DNA of 64,000 nt, from the NCBI GenBank assembly GCA_964599095.1, contig CAZREB010000016.1:48887-112886 (forward strand), given 5' to 3'. Each line of letters opens with the position of its first letter. Position 1 is the first letter of the stretch. The notes under the pieces are model-generated. The model did not search any database. It worked only from the letters and a program-made list of their open reading frames with translations, and had not been told where the DNA came from. The position numbers and the translations under genes are program-made. Below, in pieces: positions 32,275 through 39,404 of the stretch. Origin of the DNA: SZAS-79 sp964599095. Its GTDB lineage: Bacteria > Pseudomonadota > Gammaproteobacteria > Burkholderiales > SG8-39.

Positions 32275-32945
32275 CGCGCTTCCCCCTTTCCTGGCCGGAG
32301 GGCTGGCGCCGGACGCCGGCGGAGCGGCGCACCCGGGCGAAGTTCAGCAAGGGCGTGAGGCAGTACTCCTCCACCCCCGGAGGCAGCTCATATGTCCGGC
32401 AGCAGGATTTGACGGTCGCGGACGCGGTTTCCCGGGTCCTGGGCGCGCTCAGGCTGTTCGGGGTGCCCGAGGGTGAGGCGATCATCAGCACGAACGTGCA
32501 GGTGCGCCTGGACGGCCTTCCCAAGTCGGGGCAGGCCATGCCCAAGGATCCCGGCGCGGCGGTGTACTGGCGGCGCCCTGACGACGCCGCGCCGAAGGTG
32601 ATGGCGATCGACCAGTACGACCGGGTGGAGCACAACCTGGCGGCGATCGCGGCCACGCTGGAGGCGATGCGCGCGATCGAGCGGCACGGCGGGGCCCGGA
32701 TCCTCGACCGGGCGTTCGCGGGGTTCACGGCGCTGCCGGCGCCGGGGCAGACGCAAGGCTGCAGCTGGCGGGAGGTCCTGGGACTCGGCGCCGACGAAAG
32801 GTATTCCGAGGCGCTGATCACGGAGCGCTACCGGGCGCTGGCCAGCAAGTACCACCCGGACAAGCCGGGCGGCGACGTCGCCAAGTTCCAGGAGCTCGGC
32901 GCCGCCAGGCTGCAGGCGCTCGAGGCGCTGAAGGCGGGCGGATGA
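32271..32945 (+). CDS. J-domain co-chaperone-like phage protein
   Basis: 224 residues. The C-terminal 60 carry a J domain: WREVLGLGADERYSEALITERYRALASKYHPDKPGGDVAKFQEL, including the HPD motif that stimulates DnaK. The N-terminal 150 residues are a separate region (ADAVSRVLGALRLFGVPEGEAIISTNVQVRLDGLPKS; YWRRPDDAAPKVMAIDQYDRVEHNLAAIAATLEAMRAIER) that probably selects the client. Such J-proteins occur in early operons of proteobacterial phages and presumably bring host DnaK to replication complexes, as lambda P/DnaJ do at ori. Confidence 0.82.
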   Translation: MTRFPLSWPEGWRRTPAERRTRAKFSKGVRQYSSTPGGSSYVRQQDLTVADAVSRVLGALRLFGVPEGEAIISTNVQVRLDGLPKSGQAMPKDPGAAVYWRRPDDAAPKVMAIDQYDRVEHNLAAIAATLEAMRAIERHGGARILDRAFAGFTALPAPGQTQGCSWREVLGLGADERYSEALITERYRALASKYHPDKPGGDVAKFQELGAARLQALEALKAGG

Positions 32946-33331
32946 GGGGACACCACGGCCAGCAGCCGAAGGCGGACCGGCAGCATCGCTGGAATAACGA
33001 CCGCATGGTGGCGAGCAACGGCTACGTGAAGATCCGCGTCGGCCGCGGCCATCCGCTCGCGGATCCGAACGGGTACGCCTACGAACACACGGTGGTGTGG
33101 GTGTCCGCCGGCAATCCGAAGCCTGGCCGCGGCGAGATCCTGAAGCACAAGAACGACGTCAAGGTCGACAGCAGGATCGAGAACCTCGAGCTGATTACGC
33201 GCGCGGAACTGAACCGGCGCAAGAACGCGCATTTGCTCAAGGATCCGAGGGGCCGGCTGCTCACGACCGCGGCGAGCAAGGCGATCCGCGCCGGCGGAAC
33301 TGTGCGGTACCACTTCCTGGACAAGACATGA
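32942..33331 (+). CDS. HNH endonuclease
   Basis: 129 residues with the HNH core YAYEHTVVW, EILKHKNDVKVDSRIENLELIT (first His in EH, then H-K-N-D and the last N in ENLELI), the pattern of small phage HNH enzymes. YVKIRVGRGHPLAD-type strands precede it. Overlaps both neighbours by 4 bases. It could nick DNA during replication or be a homing-type enzyme; position within the operon, not between genes, favours the former. Confidence 0.8.
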   Translation: MRGHHGQQPKADRQHRWNNDRMVASNGYVKIRVGRGHPLADPNGYAYEHTVVWVSAGNPKPGRGEILKHKNDVKVDSRIENLELITRAELNRRKNAHLLKDPRGRLLTTAASKAIRAGGTVRYHFLDKT

Positions 33332-33756
33332 GAGCGCTCACGATCCACCAACCCTGGGCCTGGCTGATCGTCCGGCCGGACATCACGAAGCCGCACGAGC
33401 GCAGCGCGATGTACGCGGTGGGCAAGATGAAGGATATCGAGAATCGCAGCTGGCACTCGAACGTGCGCGGCAGGATCTTGGTGCACGCCGGCGTGTCGTA
33501 TTCGCCGCGCACGCATGACTATCTATGCCGCTGGATCCGGGAGCACTTCGACATCCACCTGCCGGCGTTCCATTGCCTGCCTCGGGGAGGCGTGGTCGGC
33601 GAGGTCGAAATTACGGACTGCGTGCGCGAGTCGACGAGCCGCTGGAAGGATCCAGACAGCTTCGGCTTGGTGCTACGCAACTCGGCGCCGCGCGAGTTCG
33701 TTCCCTTCAAGGGCAAGCAGCGCTGGTTCGACGTGCCCGACGAGCTGCTCGCATGA
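33328..33756 (+). CDS. ASCH/PUA-like domain protein
   Basis: 142 residues. ALTIHQPWAWLIVRPDIT, KDIENRSWHSNVRGRILVHAG and PRGGVVGEVEITDCV are the strand and loop signatures of ASCH-type (PUA-like) domains, found in RNA-binding and modified-nucleotide-handling proteins. The conserved W/E..R pocket (ENRSW) is present. In phages these are usually early genes of unknown target. Confidence 0.78.
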   Translation: MRALTIHQPWAWLIVRPDITKPHERSAMYAVGKMKDIENRSWHSNVRGRILVHAGVSYSPRTHDYLCRWIREHFDIHLPAFHCLPRGGVVGEVEITDCVRESTSRWKDPDSFGLVLRNSAPREFVPFKGKQRWFDVPDELLA

Positions 33757-33950
33757 CCGGGTCCGTGATCCCGTTTCCGTCGGACCACATCGTGCGCGAG
33801 TCGAAAACGCCGGCGGGCGAGAAGCCGCGGTACTACCGATGCGAATGCGGCGGCCGCCTATGGTTCCTCGAGACGAGCGGCGCGGTGAAGTGCGGTCGGT
33901 GCAATCAGAAGGTCGCACTTGTGGTCCGGCCGTTTACGGAGACTGCGTGA
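33753..33950 (+). CDS. Small zinc-ribbon protein
   Basis: 65 residues. YYRCECGGRLWFLETSGAVKCGRCNQKVALV has C-x-C and C-x2-C pairs separated by 15 residues, the classical zinc-ribbon knuckles. Overlaps neighbours by 4 bases on both sides. Function unknown; perhaps binds nucleic acid. Confidence 0.7.
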   Translation: MTGSVIPFPSDHIVRESKTPAGEKPRYYRCECGGRLWFLETSGAVKCGRCNQKVALVVRPFTETA

Positions 33951-34234
33951 CGCTCGACACGCACGCCTGCGCGGCCGCGCCCTGCAGGGAGGCCTGCCCG
34001 CCGGCGCATCTGATGTGCGTGCGGCACTGGCGGATGGTACCGATGGCGCTGCGGCGCGAGATCTGGACTGCGCTGCGCGCGGTGAGGCGTGTGCCGGCAA
34101 CAAGGGCAGAGGACTACCTGCAGGCGGTCCGCGCGCTGCGGGCCACCCAGGACGCGGCGATCGCCGCGGTGCGCGCGAAGGAGGTCGCCAAACAGGATCG
34201 AATCGACAAGGTACAGAACACGCTCGGCATATAG
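33947..34234 (+). CDS. Small Cys-rich helical protein
   Basis: 95 residues from a GTG overlapping the previous stop. The N-terminus HACAAAPCREACPPAHLMCVRHW has four cysteines plus histidines that could bind zinc. The rest is helical and Arg/Ala-rich (ALRREIWTALRAVRRVPATRAEDYLQAVRALRATQDAAIAAVRAKE). It is the last gene before the 111-base gap upstream of the primase. Confidence 0.55.
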   Translation: MTLDTHACAAAPCREACPPAHLMCVRHWRMVPMALRREIWTALRAVRRVPATRAEDYLQAVRALRATQDAAIAAVRAKEVAKQDRIDKVQNTLGI

Positions 34235-34282
34235 CCGCTTACGCCCAACGCAGGATCAGAGGGCTAAATCCCTGCCGCCGAG

Positions 34283-34319
34283 GCCCGGGCCGCTTTCACT
34301 CCCTGAAGCGGTGCCGGGC
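34283..34319 (+). promoter_or_regulatory. Stem-loop upstream of the primase-helicase gene
   Basis: GCCCGGgCCGCTT (34283-34295) pairs with AAGCGGtGCCGGGC (34306-34319), a 12-13 bp stem with a small bulge and a 10-base loop. A smaller AGGG/CCCT hairpin precedes it near 34260-34275. This is the only gap above 100 bases inside the early operon. With no T-run it could be an attenuator, an antitermination site or a replication signal. Confidence 0.5.
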
Positions 34320-34345
34320 CGAAGCCCCTTATTTCATTGGCAATC

Positions 34346-37117
34346 ATGGCGACGATCGACGAACTAAAACAAAGGGTCGACCTGCACGACCTGGCCGACT
34401 GGCTCGGCCTGAAGCGCGGCACCGGCGGCGCAAAGGCGAATTACTTCCGACCCGGCGCGGACGAACAGAACCCGTCGCTTTCGATCTACAAGGACAAGTC
34501 GAGCCGGTGGGCCTTCAAGGACCATGCGGCGGACGTGCACGGCAGCTGCATCGACCTGGTGCAGCACGTGCGCGGGTGCGACGTCGGTGAGGCGATCAAG
34601 ACGCTGCACGAGTTCCTTGGCTTGCCGCTGGAGCGGCCGGGGCAGAAGGATCCTCCTCGAGAGCGCACGCGCGCGGAGTACATCGCGGACAAGTGCCACG
34701 AGCAGCTTGACCGTGCAATGACGTACCTGCAGAGCCGCGGGATCCCGACGGCGGTGATTCGCAATGCGATTGACCGGCGCTCGGTGGGCTTCAATGACTG
34801 GCACAGCACGAAGGTTTCGCCGGGCGAGGCTGGCCACGGCGGGCCCGCGGTCGCGTTCATCGTCCGCTCGATGAACCCGAACCACGTGGTGGCGGTCGAC
34901 ATGCGCTACCTCGACCCCAAGCTGAACGGCGGGGTGAAGACCCAGGCGCAGGGCGAGAAGGCGGGCTATGGGTGGTTCAGCGACCTGAAGCGCCTGCAGG
35001 CGGCCGAGACGGTTTACGTGGTGGAGTCGCCGATCAATGCGCTGACGGTGGAGGCGGCCGACATGCCATACACGGCGGCGTTCGCGACGCGCGGCGTGTC
35101 GGCGGTCGACGGGATCGATTGGCGGGTGTTTGCCGGCAAGCAGATGATCCTGTGCTTCGACAATGACGAGCCGAACGAGAAAGGCCGCCGCGCCGGACCG
35201 GAGGCGGCGTGGAAGCTGCACGAGATCCTCACGGGCCTGGATATCTCGGCGCTGATGGTCGACCAGACGGCGTGGAAATACAACGATGTGAACGACATTC
35301 TCAAGGCGAAGGGCGTCGAGGAGCTGAAGGCGGCGCTGAAGATAATCGAGGATTGCCTGATCCCTGGCCAGCCGCAGGCGAGGAAACTGCCCGACGATGC
35401 GAAGCCGCGGCGATCACGCGTGTACCTGCCGTCGCACGACTACTACGAGTACGGGCGCTACAAGGTGAAGCCGGACTTCATGCAGTACGTGGTGACGAAG
35501 CGCAATCCGGAGACGGGGCAGGAGACGGACGAGGAGAAGAACCTGGCGGGCTTTCGGGTCGCCGGCATCTCGCGGGTGTCGATCGCCAGCGCGCGCTCCA
35601 CGATGAGCGGGGATCCGGACGATCAGCCGAAGGTGATGTTCGCAGTCAGCGTGCAGTCGCCGCGCCATGGCGCCACGCTCTCGCGGCGCGTGCTCGACGA
35701 CGAGAAGCTGCACAACCTCGACGTGTGGAACAAGTTCGGTCCGGTGTTCACGCAGGGGCCGTTTCGCCGAATGGTGAACATCCTCGAGCGCACGGCCGAT
35801 ATCGGCGCGAGGAAGGCGATCAACTTCGTCGGCCTGGCCTGGCGCGATGGCAGGCTGATCGTGAACGAAGGGGCGGACTGCTATTTCACGCAGCCGATGC
35901 AGCAGTGCCCGTACTACAACCTCACGTTCCCGTCGGGATCGGTCGCGGACGCGCGTAGGGTCGTCGAGGCCTACCAGGCGACGTACAAGAAGAACGCGGC
36001 GGCGCTGATGCTGGTGTGGGCCCTGGGCGGCCACCTGAAGGCGCTGCTGGGTTTCTGGCCGCACCTGATGGTCCAGGCGATGAAGGGCAGCGGGAAGTCG
36101 ACGCTGACCAAGCACCTCGAGCGCACGCTGGCCATGACGATGTTCTCGGGGCAGAGCCTGACCACCGAGTTCCGGCTGCTCACGTCGATATCGCACACGT
36201 CGCACCCGATCGGGTGGGAGGAGCTCTCGGCGCGCGGCCAGCAGGTGATCGACAAGGCCGTGAGCATGCTGCAGGAGGCATACCAGTTCACGACCACCGG
36301 CCGCGGCCCGGAAATGACGCAGTACCTGATCTGCGCGCCGGTGCTGCTCTCGGGCGAGGACGTCCCGGTGCGATCGCTGATCGGCAAGCTCGTGGCCACC
36401 GAGCTCACCGGCCGCAAGGGGGTGATGCTGCCGCACAACCTGCCGAGGTTCCCGGTGCGCCAGTGGCTGCAGTTCCTGGCCGGGTTCACGCGCGATCGCG
36501 TGCACGAATTGTTCGAGGCGGAGAAAAAGCGCTGCATGGCCCATTGCAGGGCCTCTGGCGAGGACGACGGCGCGGTGCGCATGGTTCACAACTACGCGGC
36601 GCTGATCGTGGGCTGGCGGCTGCTGTGCGAGTTCACGGAGCTCGTTCCGTCCGAAGGCCAATTTGTGCCGGACGCGCTCGCGCAGATGAACAAGCACATC
36701 TCGGACACCAGCGGCGATCGCCAGCCTTGGGTGTGGATCATGGAGACGCTGCTGTCGGAGATCGCGCAGAACAACTTCCGCCACCCGTTCGCCTGGAGCG
36801 CCGTGAAGACGCCTGGCGGCGGGCTCGAGGATTGCCTGATGGTGCGGCCGAACCACGTGATGGATCATCTCTCGACCACGCTGGCGCTGCGCGAGAAATG
36901 GAACGGCCTGCCCATCAAGACCGGACGCGCACTGCGCGAGCAGCTGATCCACGCCGAGGTGATGCTCGGCGACGACCACGAGCGCACGCTCGGCGCGGAT
37001 CCGGGCGGCAACACGGGCAAGCGGGTGTCGCACCTGGCCGCCCTGTCGATCGAGCGCATGGAGAAGTACGGGCTGTACGCCGTGCGCCCGCACATCGATC
37101 CGCCCGGGACCGTCTAG
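34346..37117 (+). CDS. Primase-helicase (Toprim plus P-loop helicase)
   Basis: 923 residues from the ATG at 34346; a TTG at 34337 is in frame. Residues about 1-80 resemble the CHC2 primase zinc domain in overall pattern (YFRPGADEQNPSLSIYKDKSSRWAFKDH...GSCIDLVQHV), but the metal-binding Cys/His set is gone. A Toprim domain follows, about 225-300, with YVVESPINALTVEA and the metal motif CFDNDEPN. The C-terminal half has Walker A MKGSGKST (Lys near 584) and further helicase-like regions. It should prime and unwind at the adjacent candidate origin. Confidence 0.85.
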   Translation: MATIDELKQRVDLHDLADWLGLKRGTGGAKANYFRPGADEQNPSLSIYKDKSSRWAFKDHAADVHGSCIDLVQHVRGCDVGEAIKTLHEFLGLPLERPGQKDPPRERTRAEYIADKCHEQLDRAMTYLQSRGIPTAVIRNAIDRRSVGFNDWHSTKVSPGEAGHGGPAVAFIVRSMNPNHVVAVDMRYLDPKLNGGVKTQAQGEKAGYGWFSDLKRLQAAETVYVVESPINALTVEAADMPYTAAFATRGVSAVDGIDWRVFAGKQMILCFDNDEPNEKGRRAGPEAAWKLHEILTGLDISALMVDQTAWKYNDVNDILKAKGVEELKAALKIIEDCLIPGQPQARKLPDDAKPRRSRVYLPSHDYYEYGRYKVKPDFMQYVVTKRNPETGQETDEEKNLAGFRVAGISRVSIASARSTMSGDPDDQPKVMFAVSVQSPRHGATLSRRVLDDEKLHNLDVWNKFGPVFTQGPFRRMVNILERTADIGARKAINFVGLAWRDGRLIVNEGADCYFTQPMQQCPYYNLTFPSGSVADARRVVEAYQATYKKNAAALMLVWALGGHLKALLGFWPHLMVQAMKGSGKSTLTKHLERTLAMTMFSGQSLTTEFRLLTSISHTSHPIGWEELSARGQQVIDKAVSMLQEAYQFTTTGRGPEMTQYLICAPVLLSGEDVPVRSLIGKLVATELTGRKGVMLPHNLPRFPVRQWLQFLAGFTRDRVHELFEAEKKRCMAHCRASGEDDGAVRMVHNYAALIVGWRLLCEFTELVPSEGQFVPDALAQMNKHISDTSGDRQPWVWIMETLLSEIAQNNFRHPFAWSAVKTPGGGLEDCLMVRPNHVMDHLSTTLALREKWNGLPIKTGRALREQLIHAEVMLGDDHERTLGADPGGNTGKRVSHLAALSIERMEKYGLYAVRPHIDPPGTV

Positions 37118-37313
37118 CCTATGTTTCGCCCCCCGCACCCCCCAACGAGTGAGAACCCGCCGGGCCTGACCCCGGCTGAGAAGGGGGAGGCCCGCCGCCC
37201 CTCCTCCCCGCTGGGAGAGGGTAGGCAGGTAGCCTCGAACCGGTGGATCATAAGCGCGTCTTATCCTAAGCCTTTGATGGCGGAGCAGAAGTCCCTCACG
37301 AACGCTCGCCAAG

Positions 37314-37603
37314 ATTCCACGCGTTTACCCGATATTTCCACCTGTTCGCCCGTTTTATCCACGGATGCATTTTCGGCAAAAGCCGGCCGCGCCTTTATTT
37401 ATCTCTCTCTATTAAAAGAGAAAAAGAAGAAGAATAGGGCCGTAGAGGCGAAAACCGCGATCCACGGGTTTGCCCGGGTGGTGAAATTTTCATCCACGGG
37501 TTTTCAGGTCGGAAACACGCATTCCCGTGGATTGTCGTGGATGCCTTTCCCTTTCAGGTTCAGGCGCTTATCGATCGCAGCGAGGGCGATCCACGGATCC
37601 ACG
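37314..37603. other. Candidate phage replication origin: ATCCACG iterons with AT-rich tract
   Basis: The motif ATCCACG(G/G) occurs at 37357-37364, 37460-37468, 37492-37500, 37589-37596 and 37597-37603, and inverted (CGTGGAT) at 37524-37532 and 37536-37542; a variant, ATTCCACG, lies at 37314-37321. The copy at 37355-37363, TTATCCACG, differs from the DnaA box in one base. Between copies one and two is an AT-rich, pyrimidine-then-purine tract (37391-37435), a likely unwinding element. Iterons plus an AT-rich stretch right after the primase-helicase gene is the standard layout of a theta-type origin. A 172-residue frame crossing it (37121-37639) is probably not a gene; 37118-37313 otherwise shows nothing clear. 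Confidence 0.72.
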
Positions 37604-37626
37604 CTCATTTACGCCTGGGGGGGTAT

Positions 37627-38652
37627 GTGCCGGACGTGAATTACGACGAGCTGGTCGACCAGTTCCTCTCCTGGAAGCGACATAACAAAGGGCGGAGCGT
37701 CAGGACCTCAACGGCCTACCGCCTGGCGCTCAGGCGCCTGGCAGAGTTCGCCGCGGCCGATCGCGCCGACCGCGATCCGCTCACGCTCACGCGCGACGAG
37801 CTCGAGATCTTCAGCGGGAAGTGGCTCTACGACCGCGGCGTCGGTCCCCGTGGCCGCCGGCCGTACGTCGCCGCGGTGCGCGAGTTCTTCAAGTGGCTGT
37901 ATCAGCAACGAGGCCTCGAGCGAAACCCCGCCGCATCGCTCGAATACGCCAACGTCGGGCGCGTTCTTCCGAAGGTGATCACGCTCGGCAACGCCGAGAA
38001 GCTGATGTGGGCGCCGGACTTCAGCACATTCGTCGGTGTGCGCGATGGCGCGATCCTGGGCTTGCTGGCCGGCTGCGGCCTTCGCGTGAGCGGCCTGGTG
38101 GGGATGAACGACGTCGACGTGATCCAGGAGGTGATCGACAAGGAGCGCAGGCTCCTGGTACGCGTGACGGAGAAGGGTAGTCGCCAGCGCCTGGTGCCTG
38201 TTCCTCGGGAGGCCGACATGCTTCTGCGCGTCTATATGGACCACCCGCAGCTCAACGAAATCGATCGGGCTCTTCCGGACGGCAGCAAGGTCCTCTTCGT
38301 GAGCGTGAGCAACAGGACGTGCTCGCCGCACGAGTACCGCGGAGCTCGCCGGCGTCTCGGCCGACGTGCCGTGTACGAGCTCATCAAGCGCTACGGACAG
38401 CGGGAAGGGATCCCGCTCGAGCAGCTGCACCCGCATGCAATGCGCCACCTCTTCGGCACCGAGCTCGCCGAGGAGGGCATCGACCTGCAACGCCGTCAGC
38501 AATTGCTTGGGCATTTGGATCCCAAAAGCACCGAGATCTATACGCACACCGCGATGCGCGGCCTCTCCAGGGACCTCGATCGCGGAAATCCGCTCGGCAA
38601 AATGAACACGCCGGTCACCGACCTGCTCAAGCGCCTGGGGAAGAGCGCGTGA
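37627..38652 (+). CDS. Tyrosine recombinase (XerC/D-like)
   Basis: 341 residues from the GTG at 37627, preceded by a run of Gs that can act as ribosome binding site; a GTG at 37537 is in frame but would place coding sequence over the last origin repeats. Complete integrase-type protein: an N-terminal SAM-like core-binding region (VDQFLSWKRHNKGRSVRTSTAYRLALRRLAEF), then Arg in CGLRVSGL, HPHAMRHLFGTEL (H-x-x-R), LLGHLDP and Tyr in STEIYTH. It lies next to the origin and not at an attachment site, so resolution of replicated multimers is a plausible job; it could also be a second integrase. Confidence 0.85.
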   Translation: MPDVNYDELVDQFLSWKRHNKGRSVRTSTAYRLALRRLAEFAAADRADRDPLTLTRDELEIFSGKWLYDRGVGPRGRRPYVAAVREFFKWLYQQRGLERNPAASLEYANVGRVLPKVITLGNAEKLMWAPDFSTFVGVRDGAILGLLAGCGLRVSGLVGMNDVDVIQEVIDKERRLLVRVTEKGSRQRLVPVPREADMLLRVYMDHPQLNEIDRALPDGSKVLFVSVSNRTCSPHEYRGARRRLGRRAVYELIKRYGQREGIPLEQLHPHAMRHLFGTELAEEGIDLQRRQQLLGHLDPKSTEIYTHTAMRGLSRDLDRGNPLGKMNTPVTDLLKRLGKSA

Positions 38653-38903
38653 CCACATCCAGCCGCCAGATCCTGGCGCATCGGGCTTTCGCTGCAGGCG
38701 GACACAACGCATGGTGTGTGCAGCTATCGAAGAGGAGGCCTGAACACCCGCTACATAGGGCGGAGACTGGGCGCGGCGGGGGGAACTCGCCTGGGCCCGC
38801 AACTCCCCTCGAGAACGGGCTAACTCACCCAGGCCTCGAGCTGCGTGGTCTGCCAGAAAGCGAAGCTCACCACATGAGCCTGAGAGGGGCGAACCGTGCC
38901 TGA
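38649..38903 (+). CDS. Doubtful reading frame after the tyrosine recombinase
   Basis: 84 residues from a GTG overlapping the recombinase stop. The first 25 residues (TTSSRQILAHRAFAAGGHNAWCVQLSK) could be real; the remainder has biased Gly/Pro/Glu/His content without pattern. No motif. The region 38653-39040 is otherwise best described as non-coding, with GC-skewed runs. Confidence 0.25.
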   Translation: MTTSSRQILAHRAFAAGGHNAWCVQLSKRRPEHPLHRAETGRGGGNSPGPATPLENGLTHPGLELRGLPESEAHHMSLRGANRA

Positions 38904-39393
38904 TGATGGCCAAAAGCGCAGTTCGCGAGGGATCGCAGGCACCCAGGCGGCCCAGCTCGCGGCCGATCGGCAGGGGGTGGGGGCTCGGCAGGCGAGCTCG
39001 CCCCCCCGGGCCAGGGGGGGTGGGTACCAAGGCAGTCGCAATGTCTCGAAAATCGACGGAACCCCGTTCGACGACCAGGATCCGCGTTTGGCCGAACTGC
39101 GCTCGATGGGGCTGGCCGCGGTGCACATGCGCGCGGCCGAGCTGCTCGGGTTCGACCTCTTCGACAAGCTGTGGCGAATCTACGACTCCGAACCATCATG
39201 CCGGACCGACAGCGGCGATCTCCGAATCCGGATGAGGCCGTACAGCTCCTGGCTGCGCTTTCAGCGCAATCGGTTCATGGAGGCCTTGGCCGACGAAGGC
39301 CTGAGTGCGGTCGAGATCCAGGCGCGCATTGAGCTCGAGCTCCGTGAAAAGCTGAGCGAGCGTCACATATCCCGCATCGTGAACAAACGCTAG
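38896..39393 (+). CDS. Unknown protein upstream of the serine recombinase; start uncertain
   Basis: Open for 165 residues, but the N-terminal 45 cross a GC-rich hairpin and look non-coding; in-frame starts at TTG 39088 or ATG 39106 are possible. The credible part is RLAELRSMGLAAVHMRAAELLGFDLFDKLWRIYD and a C-terminal region that looks like a helix-turn-helix (LADEGLSAVEIQARIELELREKLSERHISRIVN). Lying 11 bases before the serine integrase, it is a candidate recombination directionality factor or integrase regulator, by position only. Confidence 0.55.
   Translation: MPDDGQKRSSRGIAGTQAAQLAADRQGVGARQASSPPRARGGGYQGSRNVSKIDGTPFDDQDPRLAELRSMGLAAVHMRAAELLGFDLFDKLWRIYDSEPSCRTDSGDLRIRMRPYSSWLRFQRNRFMEALADEGLSAVEIQARIELELREKLSERHISRIVNKR
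39001..39020. repeat. C7-G7 inverted repeat
   Basis: Seven Cs (39001-39007), GGGCCA and seven Gs (39014-39020) can form a very stable hairpin. Nearby G-runs (GGGGGTGGGGG at 38973-38983) add to the strand bias. It could be a transcription barrier between the two recombinase genes. It is not flanked by T-runs. Confidence 0.6.
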
Positions 39394-39404
39394 GCTCGAT
39401 CGAC

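Noticed and set aside
37314..37603. CRISPR array interpretation of the repeated ATCCACG units
   Set aside because: Units are only 7-9 bases, in both orientations and unevenly spaced, with no spacer-like structure or cas genes; iterons fit better.
37121..37639. A 172-codon open frame across the iteron region
   Set aside because: It crosses seven origin repeats and the AT-rich tract, starts without a ribosome binding site and has no protein-like pattern.
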